64,000 nt of DNA from Steromphala cineraria (Eukaryota > Mollusca > Gastropoda > Trochida > Trochidae). Positions 1 to 10,642 of this stretch are shown in pieces. Where the stretch lies: the NCBI GenBank assembly GCA_916613615.1, contig OU744723.1:27054710-27118709 (forward strand), in the 5' to 3' direction. The notes beneath the pieces were generated by a model. It was given only the letters and a program-made list of their open reading frames with translations, had not been told where the DNA came from and made no database searches. Both the position numbers and the translations under genes were made by a program. Position 1 is the stretch's first letter. Each line of letters starts with the position of its first letter.

Positions 1-2
1 CC

Positions 3-311
3 AGCGTCCTCGGAAATGATGAGATCCGTGTGCTCCGGTGACGCCCCAGCCGCGCCTGCGGTGGAGGTCGCGCCTGGGTTGGGTTTCCTGCCCCTGCGCT
101 GTTGGAGCTCACTCTTCCTGATGGCAGCGCGATAGCGCTTGTGTTGCTCCCGCGTGAGTCCCTCGCACTCGACGCAACGATTCTCCTCCGGGCATGTGTT
201 CCTGCAGAGGCGGCAGACCACGTGGGGGTCATAACTCGCCGATTTGCGAGATCCGCACCGCCCGCAGAAGCCCGCGTACGGAGACGCCGAGTCGCAGGGG
301 ACCAAAGCCAT
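3..311 (-). CDS. Partial Cys-rich gag-like ORF of a retroelement
   Basis: An open frame starts at an ATG (complement of 309-311) and runs 103 codons without a stop off the left edge. The N-terminal half holds ordered cysteine pairs: CGRC, then DPHVVCRLC, then a third group ending RCVEC, followed by a basic helix (REQHKRYRAAIRK) and a Pro/Gly/Ala-rich tail. Cys pairs around a D-P/T-H motif occur in gag-like first ORFs of DIRS-type and related LTR/YR elements of marine invertebrates, so I read it as the start of such a protein. No reverse transcriptase or recombinase is in view because the rest lies outside. Plus-strand ORFs across the same bases are mirror frames. Family assignment is inference; the ORF itself is directly visible. 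Confidence 0.55.
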   Translation of the reverse strand, partial: MALVPCDSASPYAGFCGRCGSRKSASYDPHVVCRLCRNTCPEENRCVECEGLTREQHKRYRAAIRKSELQQRRGRKPNPGATSTAGAAGASPEHTDLIISEDA

Positions 312-692
312 CCAGGAGTGAGACAGCCTGAGGCTGGTGAAAGATCAAGAGAACAAGGAGAGAGCGCCTGGTGCGCCTCGATCCCGTCCGCTATTCCCGT
401 GGACACGGAGAGAACGCCTAGGCGTCTCGATCCGGTCCGTCCAAGTGAGAGAGGAGAACGCTAGGAGCGTCTCGTCTCTAAAGTCCGACCAGTGCGTGAA
501 CGCACTGATCAATCGGCGCCTGAGGCGTCAGGCGCCTGTCCAAGCGCAAGCGCACGAGTCCGCTTGCTTCCTGAGTCCCGAGCGTCAGACGCTACCCGGC
601 GGCACGTGTCAGTCGACTCTCTACTCAGGCGCTACCCATGGCGGGAAGCTCCCCTGAGTTAAGAGCGAGAGACACGCAAGCGAGGCAGCACC

Positions 693-748
693 CAAGCGCT
701 CAAGCGCACAAGCGTACAAGCGCACAAGCGCACAAGCGCACAAGCGCG
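693..748. repeat. 8-bp tandem repeat (CAAGCGCA)n
   Basis: About seven copies of CAAGCGCA with single-base variants (CAAGCGCT, CAAGCGTA, CAAGCGCG). The motif continues more loosely to about 780. Confidence 0.85.
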
Positions 749-1020
749 CAGCGTCCAAGCGCACCAGCGCACGAGCGTCCTAACTCACAGCGCGTGAGCG
801 TCCAGGCGGCCAGGCGCCTAAGCGCGAAGGCGACCAGGCGCACACCCCAGCGAGACGCTTGCCCGAAGCAAGCGCTAGGAAGCGCCCGACCCCGCGAGAA
901 GCGTGCGGCGCCGGCCTAGACGAGAGAGGGAGAGAGAGAGAGACGGCCCGACCCACGGCCCGCACTAGCTGCACGTGCTGCACGACCGAAATCGACACCA
1001 CGTGCACACCTCGCTCTAAG

Positions 1021-1041
1021 TTGACACAGCCGCTGTGTCAA
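1021..1041. repeat. Palindrome with 10-bp arms
   Basis: TTGACACAGC and GCTGTGTCAA arms flank a single centre base. It lies at the edge of the GC-rich retroelement block and may be a terminal or regulatory site; no function is shown. Confidence 0.7.
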
Positions 1042-1391
1042 CAGAACACTTCTCGAATACACAGTATTCAGACACAAGGAATGAATACCCCGTAGGAGAA
1101 GTAGACAGACAAAGAAAGGAAGACTGAGAGAGAAAGGAGTCAATAACAACCAAAAACACGTTAAATAGCTCAAAGAACACAATCGGGGAGCGAGACAAAA
1201 CACGTCTGAACCCAACCGACTCTGTAATGTGAATGAATCTAATTGGATGACAGGTCACGCCACCTAGTGGACTAGTGACGGGCAGATAACTCCGATTGTT
1301 CTGGGTAATGATGTTTCATTACATCTGTGGGAATGAGTCGATTACATGTTATATGGCTAACAGGCTAAGGTCACTTGTCGGAGGTTAGTAA

Positions 1392-4300
1392 CTAAATAAT
1401 TATGATAACATCATTATAACTGACAATGCTGTTACTCCTGTACATGTTTTAGAGCAATCTAGTTGTGCTGATGTAAATACACAATATAATTCATGTCTAG
1501 AAGGACCGAGTCCTGATACTTTAGTGTTGGAAAACGAAGAAGTATTTATCACAACTAATACTGACTCATGTAACTTTCAAAGTGAAATGTCAAATGGAAA
1601 TAGTGTTTATTTTGACCAAAATGTTAATGATGTACGCTTTATCAGCATTAATGTGTGTGGTTTAAGAAACCGACTTGAATATCCCGATTTTATCAAACTA
1701 ATTCAAAACAGAGATATTATTTGTCTGCAGGAAACAAAAACAGATACTTTAGATGATCTCACCATTGAAGGCTTTAAACTATATATTCAGAATAGGAAAA
1801 CTGTTACCAGGCGATCTGGAGGTATAGCACTAGCAGTTAGAGACAAATATTCACAATTCATTTCTCCGGTAGACAACACAAATGAATACATTTACTGGTT
1901 CAAGATAGCAAAAGAATTGTTTGATTTAGAACAGGATATATTTCTGGGAGTCGCATACCTGCCACCTGAGGGTTCTAAGTATGCAGGTGATAACCTATTC
2001 ACAACTATTGAACAGTCTATATTACACTGTTTATCTCAATCAGATTATGTCATCTTAACTGGTGATTTCAATGCCAGAACCTCGAATCTACTTGATTGCT
2101 GTGTGATAGACAGATACATTATGGATGAATTTGGTCTCGATGCAAACGAGCTTAGCTGTGAAATGAATCCTAGATTGTTTTTTGATAATTTAGATATACC
2201 TAATCAAAGATACTCAATGGACAAAGGAAAGGTGAATAACTATGGAAAATGTCTCATTGATCTGTGCAAGGAATTGAATCTTTTCATATGTAACGGTAGA
2301 TTAGGTAAGGACAGATATATTGGCAGAAACACATGTAACGATAAAAGTGTGATCGACTATGTTATTTCATCCCCTCAATGTTTATCTTTATTTTCAAATT
2401 TTGAAGTTCATGACTTCTCTCCTCTCTACTCTGATGTACATTCCCCAGTAACATTCTCACTTGCTAGAACCACTTCTTGTATAGACGAGAGTGATAATTC
2501 TAAAGTTATTGATAACCTTCGAGATTCCTCTCAATCCAGTAATGTAACCAAACCCAAAAAGTATGATAGTGATAATTCACAGAAGTTTAGAAATAATATT
2601 GATGTTAAAACGATAAACGATTTGTGTCATAAAGCTGATCTAGCACGGGAAGGTCAGGGTGACCTGCAGTCTGAGGTCAACTGTTTGGCTGAAGAGGTCA
2701 CGCACGCGCTATGTAGCGCAGCGTGTGATGCGTTCGGAACTCGATCGCATTATGCAGGTAAACGAGTACCTAAAAAGAAACCTAATAAGCCCTGGTTTAA
2801 CGCCGAATGCAAAGAAAAGAGGAAACTTTATCTAAAATCTAGACGACGTTACAAAAAATCTCCAAGTAAACTAAATAAAACATATTCAAAATACCATGCT
2901 AAAATGTATAAGAAATGTATGAATAAGAACATTAAAAGATTCAAGAACAGAACAAGTGAAATGTTAAGAAATTATCAAATGTATTCCCCTAAGGAATTCT
3001 GGAAAGTGCTACAACCTGATAAAAATAATTCAGTTAAAGGCCCCAGTCCGAGTCTCAATGATTTTTATGCGTTCTTCAAAGAATTAAACGAAAATAATCA
3101 TTCGCCCGAAGATTCCCCCCCAGAAACTCAACCCATAATGTATGATAATGAATGTCTTAACTGCGACATTACTATTGAAGAAATCCAGAAAGCAATTAAA
3201 TCCCTGAAACGAAATAAAAGCAGTGGTGTAGATTTAATTGAAAATGAATACCTAGTAGATTCATTTGATATTATGGGATCTTTTTATGTTTCTTTCTTTA
3301 ATCTAGTATTATCATCAGGTCATATCCCTGAGGCATGGCTAACTGGTGTTATAAGACCTATTTATAAAAAGAAAGGTGATACAGCTGATCCTAACTCTTA
3401 CCGACCAATAACTATTCTGAGTTGTTTTGGAAAATTATTTACATCTGTGTTAAACAGGAGACTAAATATCTTCCTCGAGTCAAATAATATATTATCACAG
3501 GCACAAGCTGGTTTTCGTGAAAAATTTTCAACAGTTGACAATATATTTGCACTCCATTTTCTTTCACTAATTCTCAAAAATTCTAAGAAAAAGTTGTATT
3601 GTGCCTTTATCGACTTTACTAAAGCATTTGATAATGTCTGGAGAGTTGGTCTATGGCAAAAACTGTTAACATATAATATTGATGGAAAATTCCTTAATTT
3701 AGTAAAAAATATGTACAGTAATATAAAGTCTTGTATTACTGTTGATGACGCACAATCCCAATATTTCTCAAGCTTTCGTGGTGTTCGTCAAGGAGAAAAT
3801 CTTTCACCGTTATTGTTCTCAATTTTTCTAAATGATCTAGAAGATTTTTTAATTCAGCAAGGTTGTAACGGTGTTTCAATTGATAACCCTAATGATGAGT
3901 TAATTAATTTATGTATCAAACTTTTCATCTTTCTATATGCTGACGATACCGTACTTCTAGCAGAAACTCCGATGAAACTTCAATATTCACTGGATAGTTT
4001 TCATGATTATTGTGAACTATGGAAAATGGATGTGAATATCTCTAAAACTAAGATTGTTGTATTTGGAAGTGGGGTAGCATCAAAATCAAAGCATTCCTTT
4101 CGTTTTGGAAATAAACATATAGAAATATCAGATTGCTACACATATCTTGGAATTAACTTCCATAGAAATAGAAGAATGATTTTTGCTATGAAGGATCTTG
4201 TAAATTGTGCAACAAAGGCCATGTTTTCACTTTTGAAAAGATCACGCAATATTAATTTACCCTTAGACTCTCTACTTAAAGCTTTTGATGTAATGATACT

Positions 4301-5123
4301 ACCAATTATAACTTACGGCGCCGAAGTATGGGGATATGAAAATCTAGATTTAATTGAAAAAGTTCATTTAAAATTTATGAAATTAGCTGCCGGTTTACGC
4401 CCATCAACACCAAACTTCATGGTATATGGCGAGCTCGGAAGATTCCCTCTCAAAATATGTGTAGCTTTAAAGATGATAAAATTTTGGTATAAACTTGAAA
4501 CTTTGGATGTTCCATGTAAAATTGCAACTAATATGTATAGACTTGTAAGAAACAATGAATCACTCCATTCCTGTAATCCCTGGTTTTGTTTCATTAAGAT
4601 GCTTTTTAACAATTGTGGATTGACTTTGATGTTTCATGAACCCATGTATTATCACATTAATTATATTGTTGAAATGATTGACCGTGTTTTAAAGGACCAA
4701 TTCTTACAGAGCTGGCAATGCGATGTCTCTAGCAGTTCTAAAGCATTCTACTATAAATTTATCAAAAATACGTTTTCTTTTGAACCTTATCTCCTACTTT
4801 CTAAATCTATATCCTACCCTCTACTGCTGTTTAGAACAAGCAACCACTATCTACCTATTGAAACTGGCCGCTGGAAAGGCATCGCACGTGAAAATAGAAA
4901 TTGCCCGCTCTGTGACTCACCAACAATAGCAGATGAATTTCACTATCTTTTCCGATGCTTAGCTTTTGCTGATATAAGAAAAATTTACATACCGGAATAT
5001 TTTTGTGTTTTCCCTAATATTCATAAAATGAAAATGTTGATGTGTTCTAAAAGGCTATCAGTTATAAAAAATATGTCAAAATTTGTTACAATTGTAAACT
5101 CTGTATTGAAAAAATTGATGTAA
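1392..5123 (+). CDS. LINE ORF2: AP-type endonuclease and reverse transcriptase
   Basis: Target-primed retrotransposition enzyme. Numbering residues from a non-ATG codon at 1524: an endonuclease/exonuclease/phosphatase domain at about 38-312 (SINVCGLRNR, ICLQETK, GDFNAR at 180-185, IDY at 277-279, SDVH at 303-306), a basic linker, then reverse transcriptase at about 560-870 with motif A DFTKAFD (~696), motif B GVRQGENLSP, and catalytic YADD (~804). A C-terminal knuckle (CPLC, then EFHYLFRC) lies at about 1125-1145. There are no stops or frameshifts in more than 1,200 codons. The first in-frame ATG is at 1587; the frame continues upstream to 1392 without one, suggesting loss of the true start. 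The layout fits the Jockey/CR1/L2-like supergroup; exact clade not assigned. Confidence 0.92.
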   Translation, partial: LNNYDNIIITDNAVTPVHVLEQSSCADVNTQYNSCLEGPSPDTLVLENEEVFITTNTDSCNFQSEMSNGNSVYFDQNVNDVRFISINVCGLRNRLEYPDFIKLIQNRDIICLQETKTDTLDDLTIEGFKLYIQNRKTVTRRSGGIALAVRDKYSQFISPVDNTNEYIYWFKIAKELFDLEQDIFLGVAYLPPEGSKYAGDNLFTTIEQSILHCLSQSDYVILTGDFNARTSNLLDCCVIDRYIMDEFGLDANELSCEMNPRLFFDNLDIPNQRYSMDKGKVNNYGKCLIDLCKELNLFICNGRLGKDRYIGRNTCNDKSVIDYVISSPQCLSLFSNFEVHDFSPLYSDVHSPVTFSLARTTSCIDESDNSKVIDNLRDSSQSSNVTKPKKYDSDNSQKFRNNIDVKTINDLCHKADLAREGQGDLQSEVNCLAEEVTHALCSAACDAFGTRSHYAGKRVPKKKPNKPWFNAECKEKRKLYLKSRRRYKKSPSKLNKTYSKYHAKMYKKCMNKNIKRFKNRTSEMLRNYQMYSPKEFWKVLQPDKNNSVKGPSPSLNDFYAFFKELNENNHSPEDSPPETQPIMYDNECLNCDITIEEIQKAIKSLKRNKSSGVDLIENEYLVDSFDIMGSFYVSFFNLVLSSGHIPEAWLTGVIRPIYKKKGDTADPNSYRPITILSCFGKLFTSVLNRRLNIFLESNNILSQAQAGFREKFSTVDNIFALHFLSLILKNSKKKLYCAFIDFTKAFDNVWRVGLWQKLLTYNIDGKFLNLVKNMYSNIKSCITVDDAQSQYFSSFRGVRQGENLSPLLFSIFLNDLEDFLIQQGCNGVSIDNPNDELINLCIKLFIFLYADDTVLLAETPMKLQYSLDSFHDYCELWKMDVNISKTKIVVFGSGVASKSKHSFRFGNKHIEISDCYTYLGINFHRNRRMIFAMKDLVNCATKAMFSLLKRSRNINLPLDSLLKAFDVMILPIITYGAEVWGYENLDLIEKVHLKFMKLAAGLRPSTPNFMVYGELGRFPLKICVALKMIKFWYKLETLDVPCKIATNMYRLVRNNESLHSCNPWFCFIKMLFNNCGLTLMFHEPMYYHINYIVEMIDRVLKDQFLQSWQCDVSSSSKAFYYKFIKNTFSFEPYLLLSKSISYPLLLFRTSNHYLPIETGRWKGIARENRNCPLCDSPTIADEFHYLFRCLAFADIRKIYIPEYFCVFPNIHKMKMLMCSKRLSVIKNMSKFVTIVNSVLKKLM

Positions 5124-5180
5124 AATCGACCTTCACATTGTATATTTCTATGTTGCTTGTATATATATTTATGCTCTTGT

Positions 5181-5195
5181 ACCACCGTCGGTGGT
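5181..5195 (+). other. LINE 3'-UTR hairpin
   Basis: ACCACCG and CGGTGGT form a perfect 7-bp inverted repeat, nine bases before AATAAA. Other LINE tails in this window also carry a short hairpin just before AATAAA, so it may be the structure recognised by the element's own reverse transcriptase (inference). Confidence 0.7.
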
Positions 5196-5520
5196 GAAAA
5201 GAGAATAAAGAATTGAAAAATAAAGTTAGGAAAATCTTTAAAAGGCAAGTTATGTTTAAGGTGCACCCTTGGCCAACCTATAAGCAGTCCTTAGCTAGTC
5301 GTTTTTTCATATAAACGTATAGAAAAACAAACAAATGTAGAAGCCAACGGATCCTTAGGATCATATGTATTTCCAAACAGAAATAAACATTTGAAGACAT
5401 TAATCGATTATGAAATGACAGCACCATAAGACGTTACATTGATGATATCAGTCATTTGCACTCTGCTAACATTTCTCTATTTTGTATTTTGATGTTAAAA
5501 GAAACATAATCTATATTCAT

Positions 5521-6217
5521 GATGAGACAGCCACTTACACGCTATACAAGAAGTAGTTATGAGATGCTTAAAGCTTTAGATGATGCTGATGATAGTAATT
5601 GGGTTTCATTTGTTAGAAATACTCTTTTTAGCCATGGCTTTGGACATGTTTGGTTGGAACAAAATGTAAATAATACCCAACATTTTCTCAGTTTATTTAA
5701 GCAGAGATGCAAAGATATTTACCAACAGGACTGGTATAATGACACAAGGTCATCAACATGTATAGGTTTTTATTCAGAGTTTAAATATTGTATTAAAGCA
5801 GAACTGTATCTTTCTGAAATTAAAGCACTACAATGAAGGCGTGTGCTCAATAAATGTAGATGTAACGCACACAACTTCATAGTCAGAGAAGCACGATTTT
5901 CACAAGCTATAAATAATTTGAATAACCAATGTCCATATTGTATTTTTTCTCAAGAAGATGAGTACCATGTTCTTTTAATATGTCCAAGATATTCAAATAT
6001 ACGTAAAGCGTATTTGCCATATTTTTTCTACAATCAACCATCAAGAAAGAAATTTATCATGTTACTGTGCACAGAAAATGTTAATTTATTATTTAAATTA
6101 GCTCTTGTGTTATACCGCATATTCAGATTGAGAAATAAAAGCAAGACTGTAAATGAGTACCCTTTGATCCTCTGTGCTGATGTTAGGTTGCGCATAAAGT
6201 GTTGTATCATGCATTAA
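5521..6217 (+). pseudogene. LINE ORF2 C-terminal fragment with one internal stop
   Basis: One reading frame encodes the extreme C-terminus of a LINE ORF2: a stretch like the equivalent part of the 19.7-kb element (NWVSFVRNTLFSHGFGHVWL here, NWASNVKSFLFSIGFGNIWI there), then the knuckle CPYC ... DEYHVLLIC. A TGA at 5834-5836 interrupts an otherwise open frame; CGA to TGA is the simplest explanation. The apparent ATG at 5519 is supplied by the target-site duplication, not the element. Non-functional, with no endonuclease or RT domain. Confidence 0.85.
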
Positions 6218-6274
6218 CACATGTACTACTGGCCTCATGGCCACCTATACAATAAATTTGTCTGTCTGTCTGTC
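5521..6274 (+). mobile_element. 5'-truncated LINE insertion with 14-bp target-site duplication
   Basis: Flanked by identical TAATCTATATTCAT at 5507-5520 and 6275-6288. It holds only the last ~210 codons of ORF2, then a 3' UTR with a GGCC-TCAT-GGCC hairpin, ACAATAAA, and a (TCTG)n tail at 6260-6274. The intact duplication and tail indicate a fairly recent insertion into the dispersed repeat. Confidence 0.92.
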
Positions 6275-6288
6275 TAATCTATATTCAT

Positions 6289-6600
6289 AGTCAATATAAT
6301 TGTTCGTTGTTCAAATATTCCTTCCCTTATCATTTTTGTATTTTGATGTTAAAAGAAACATAATTTATATTTATAGTCAATATAATTGTTCGTTGTTCAA
6401 ATATTCCTTCACTTATCAAACTTTGTATTTTGATGTTAAAAGAAACATAATTTGTATTTATAGTCAATATAATTGTTCGTTGTTCAAATATTCCTTCACT
6501 TATCATTTTTGTATTTTGATGTTAAAGGAAACAAAATTTGCATTTATAGTCAATATAATTGTTCGTTGTTCAAATATTCCTTCACTTATTATTTCAATTT
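6289..6600. repeat. 86-bp minisatellite, about 3.6 copies
   Basis: Units begin AGTCAATATAATTGTTCG at 6289, 6375, 6462 and 6548. The homologous block at 58.5 kb has a single unit, so the array expanded only here. The ORF across it is translated repeat. Confidence 0.9.
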
Positions 6601-6835
6601 CATTATAATACTTTAGTAATGTTTTAACAAATGTTCTGTGTAAGAGCAGTAAATGCCCCCAAAGTCTTAAAATTATTAATCTCTCAAATTCAGTAAAATA
6701 ACTTAAGATTAAATCTGGCCATGACTCAATGGCTTGTCAGAGTTTGATGAAAACATTGGAACTCAAAATAATCACAAAATTACTCCCATATCTTATCACT
6801 AAAAAGGACTAAATTTCAATGATTGGATAACCTTT

Positions 6836-7990
6836 AAAGGTAGTCTAGGCTATTACAATTTCGGCCTGCTGTCAACACTACTCAACCAGGTTAATGAGTG
6901 TGTCTCGTCACGGTCCAACGCACACGGGACTTGTTACAGCCCGAGCGTTTCACTTAATAGCGTACGGCCTCAAAGAACCAGTAATAATATTCCTGAATAT
7001 ACTTTCATTAAAAAGTTTTTTGAGTTAAACAAAAGACATCCAGTCACATCCCAATATCATATAGTAGCAGGCAAGATGGCCGACTCGGCAAATTTCAATT
7101 CCAGTTACATTCGCTCGTATGCTATAAATATATTTCGTATGTCATTAAAAAAGGTTTAAATGCTGTCATTAGAAGTTTAGAGTTAAACTACAGTCATCCG
7201 GTATGAAGCCAGTGTTTTCAGAGCATAACAGCTAGAGCTCTCGAGTAGTTTTTACCAACTGTTATGCTACATATAAGAATGAAAAATATACAAAGGTTTG
7301 GTATATCCAAATAATCATTATCGGATTTTGATTTTGACTTAGATTCAGTTTTAGCTCTGATTTCCCGCGCTGACACTACATGTTGATGCAAAATACTAAA
7401 TACTTATATCGCTCGGCAAGGTGAAACTGGGTTTATAAGAGCATAACCACGGTACTTATACGCATTGGCAGTGCCCAGTCGCCTTGTGCGTTGGACCATG
7501 ATTTTAGGGAGACGCGATAAGATGAGCGCTTGATTATTTTATCAAGTTTTAAACAATGTTTACGGGACTCTGGATTCTAGCAGTGGCATAATGATCCCAA
7601 ATTAAGAACTTACTTATTAAGAAATTGAGTATCATTTTATAATGATTTTTCATGCATATTCACAACTGAGGGTAATTAAAGTACTTCCCAGATAGTTATT
7701 TTTATACAAATCCAACATTCTTTAGATTTATTTACCTTATGTCAAGTCAAAGTAAATCCACAATATGTCAGTTGTCCAAGTTTATATTTTAGCCTTAAAG
7801 TACAGAACGTCACTAAAAACTTTGTGTATATTTGTATAGATATTATTAGAATGACGTCACAATGCGTGCCGTGGGCAACGTTCGCCATCTTCGGGGTTAC
7901 GGGCCTTGTTGCTAGGTAGACGATCCAATGACGCTTCTGAGGGGTTTTCCCGATTTATCCAGATCATTCAATCTTATTGGGGAGAATATT
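6836..7990. other. Intergenic, no gene recognised
   Basis: AT-rich with several CpG-containing patches. GGTCCAACGCAC near 6912 and its complement near 7484 form a weak inverted repeat. TGACGTCA lies near 7853 in a short GC-rich patch that could be a promoter remnant of the THAP relic just downstream. No coding frame is supported. Confidence 0.4.
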
Positions 7991-7997
7991 CATTATT

Positions 7998-8210
7998 GAG
8001 CATCCCTGTGTAGTAGATGGATGTACAGATAGATCCAAAAAAGATTAGAAGTCATTTTTAGCATCCAAACTGTCTCTTTGAACCAAGGAGATGTGACAAG
8101 AGAGTTGTCACAGAAACGAAAAGATTGATGGCTGTCAAACTAAATTAAACTTACGGCAAAAGAATTTCAGCCCATCAAAACTCTCAAGGATATGTTCTGG
8201 TCTCTTCATC
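7998..8210 (+). pseudogene. Degenerate THAP-domain relic
   Basis: Reading across frame changes gives an opening HPCVVDGCTDRSKKD (the C-x-V-x-G-C-x-N/D-R-S start of THAP zinc fingers), then SHF, a basic stretch ending RLMAVKLN, and finally NLRQKNFSPSKLSRICSGLF, which matches the family's second half (F-x-P-S-x-x-S-x-x-C-S-x-H-F) with His replaced by Leu. Several stops and at least two frameshifts make it non-functional. THAP domains are DNA-binding modules of host regulators and of P-element transposases; which was the source cannot be told. Confidence 0.45.
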
Positions 8211-9625
8211 TCTTCATTTCTGTCTTATGTTCATTTGGTCTGTGGCCTTCAAAATCCATTAATAAATATATATTCCAAAATTAAAGAGTCTAAATAACTT
8301 GCGTACTGTACGCAACTATATTTGTAAACAGTAGCGTAATCGAACATTATACTATCCCGAATGCTGAACAAGATCTTCATAATAGTTAGACATGATGGTG
8401 CAATGTTGTTGAAGTTTAAGGGAATGTTTAAGTATGGAGTTCATAAAACTCTTCGCCACAGTATGTTAACTTGGTAAGTAATATATGATTTACTTCATCA
8501 TGATTTTCATATACACATAGAAAGCAAAAAATTGAATTTCAGTTAAACACATTTTACTGTTTAAAACATAAATTATCAAATTGTAACAACGAGATGACAG
8601 AATGCAAAATAAATCACAAAAGATGTATGCAATGAAAACTTAATGTTCAACGGATGCAATCATTATTGATATATTCGTCCAAAATGGCATTGCAAGAAAG
8701 CATTATTTTCTTTTAATAGTATCTCTACATTATCAAATATTGTTTTGTAATGTAGTGGAATACTCAATCATTTCAAACGACGAGTGTCCAACCTTATTTC
8801 TCATATGTTAATCAATTGTTCGACATCGTAAGAATTCAAATTTACCGAAGGAAGCTTTCACTATCGACAATACTCAAGTGTATCTAAAGAAGTGAGTGGA
8901 GCACTGCAGTCTTACATAAACTTTCACGAAATGTTTGATACCTGTATATGTCTTCAAATTCATGTTATTTGTGAATGACACGTACATGATCTCTCAGAAG
9001 TTCAGTGATTCCTTAATTATACATACTAATTCTATAATATATATACACCACCCGATTTTACATATACACTGTAATATTCGATATCCTGTCATTGTGTTTA
9101 CTTCTCCGTGCTTTATTGGTCTATGTTTGCGCTAAGAGAGGCAAGAAAGTGAACAAAAGTGAATGCACCTATATGACCCGCATTGTTAAACCTACGGCGC
9201 AGTTATAACGGGGAATCCCCTAGTTTCACTTCCTCTTTTAACTCGTTTGGAGAAATGGCGGACACGATCCGACAAGACCAACCTTCAAAGCAACGAGTCG
9301 TGATGTGGCCATGATCTGATGTGTTCCAGTGAGTCCATATGATGTGAGTTAATATTTTGTTTCTCATCTTATGGTGCTTCACTGGTGTATTATCTGTATC
9401 TAAGTTGGCTTGGTGCACATATACGCACTCAAATGATTTGATATCCTGATAACAACGCACTGTCGAAAGCTTTGCAATGAGTCTATGTTATTATGTATTT
9501 GTATTTATTAGCGGAGAAAGTGATTCGCACAACTATTTGTCAGCAAACATCTTATTGAAATATTTGAGAGGCATTTTGAAGTTGTTATACGAATAAAGAA
9601 GAGTTCTATGGATACTTCAACTTAC

Positions 9626-9629
<4 letters not shown>
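8211..9629. other. Intergenic, no gene recognised
   Basis: AT-rich DNA with only short ORFs lacking recognisable motifs, including a minus-strand 85-codon frame at 9203-9460. Nothing supported. Confidence 0.4.

Positions 9630-9656
<27 letters not shown>
9630..9656. repeat. Poly-C tract
   Basis: About 27 consecutive C residues. The exact length in the genome is uncertain because such runs are error-prone in assemblies. Confidence 0.9.
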
Positions 9657-10642
9657 GGCTCACACGTACATAACCTTCTTTCCAAACATGCTTGGGTACG
9701 GCAATGCAGTTATACGAATGTGTTATTCAAGCTACCCATGGCATAGCGAGCTACGTTTCAACATGTTACAGTATATCCGGGGCAAAGACATCGTTAGAAT
9801 ACTGACTCTGCATTGTAAGCTACACGACACGAGGTATGTACGTGTCATATATATATAGGTGCGTTTGTTTTGCCAACCGGCTGTACAGCCGGCGAGCCGG
9901 GTAAACTTTAAGCCCGGATGTAGCCCGGATGTAAACCGGCTGAGGCATTTGTTTTGAACCGGCTGAGGCCCGGAATGGCACCGGCTGTCAGCCGATTGCA
10001 TCGGTTTCATTCGAGCGGCTGAAGCCGGCTCAAGATGGCGGCAAATTGGAAGAATCGTGAATTGCAAAATCTGAAAATCCAATTTTAAAGTGTATATTTG
10101 GAAAAACAGGAAACATTATAAATGTTGTGTTTGTTATTTCGTGTCACTGAATGCCAAATTCACAATTAAATTCGGATTTTAAAATAATTTGAAAGCGTAA
10201 AACGCAACAGATTAAGCAAAACCTCTCTAGAATATTTGAAATAATACATGTACCCATCGGAAAAAGTTCTATTGTTCGGTGAACAATATAAGGAAAAAAT
10301 AGAAATAAGGAAAAATTTGATATTTTTGAATAATGGAACTTTTATCGCATTTAAGGAAAATTGCATTTTTGTGAAGTTTATTAAAAATATTTTACAAAAT
10401 AATATGAACCGAACCGATAAGCTTTTAAGCTTATTATCTCCCTAGTGCGTTGTTGTTGGGGTTTTTTTTCAAACAAACGAAATCAGTGACCAACGATTGA
10501 CTAAATTATTTTTTTCAAAAGTTTACATATATATGTTCTAAACCTAATCACAAAATATATTGTTTTTCAACAAGGAAATCCAAAAGAAAATCGTTCCTGT
10601 CAGAGTACGAGTATCGCATATATTAATACATGCAGGGAGATA

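Larger units (their letters stand above)
312..1260. other. GC-rich leader or terminal region of the same retroelement
   Basis: The block is far richer in GC and CpG than the AT-rich DNA beyond about 1.1 kb and lies 5' of the minus-strand gag-like ORF, so it is probably that element's leader or LTR. It includes an 8-bp tandem repeat and a near-perfect palindrome, listed separately. From about 1,100 the composition reverts to AT-rich. No LTR boundary or target-site duplication could be fixed because only one end is present. Small ORFs here look like composition artefacts. Confidence 0.4.
1392..5224 (+). mobile_element. LINE non-LTR retrotransposon, nearly full ORF2
   Basis: A non-LTR element on the plus strand with a long uninterrupted ORF2. 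Its 3' UTR of about 100 bp has a hairpin (5181-5195), AATAAA at 5204-5209, and a second AATAAA overlapping the A-rich end. The ORF2 frame is open from 1392, just after a TAA at 1389, and no ORF1 is visible, so the 5' end is probably truncated. The 3' end directly abuts a dispersed repeat also found at 57,967, which helps fix the boundary near 5,222. No convincing target-site duplication was found. Confidence 0.85.
5223..6835. repeat. Dispersed repeat block, copy 1
   Basis: Aligns along most of its length with 57,967-58,850 (shared start TTAGGAAAATCTTTAAAAGG; shared end near AAAAAGGACT). This copy carries a LINE insertion (5521-6274) and an expanded 86-bp minisatellite that the other copy has only once. 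The other copy instead carries a 265-bp MITE. No coding capacity of its own is visible. Confidence 0.85.

Noticed and set aside
102..919. Three overlapping plus-strand ORFs
   Set aside because: They mirror the minus-strand gag-like ORF or translate the GC-rich 8-bp repeat; no domain and strongly biased composition.
916..1258. Minus-strand ORFs with hydrophobic stretches
   Set aside because: Translation of AG-rich low-complexity DNA; no start context or homology signal.
6300..6608. 102-codon plus-strand ORF
   Set aside because: It is the 86-bp minisatellite read in frame; the same peptide phrase repeats.
6912..7496. Inverted GGTCCAACGCAC pair as a transposon
   Set aside because: Only about 13 bp match, no target-site duplication, and flanking sequence does not extend the repeat.
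9203..9460. 85-codon minus-strand ORF
   Set aside because: No motif, no splice or start support, average composition; indistinguishable from chance.
9630..9656. Poly-C tract as a biological signal
   Set aside because: Length probably reflects slippage or assembly; no paired structure with the nearby element ends.
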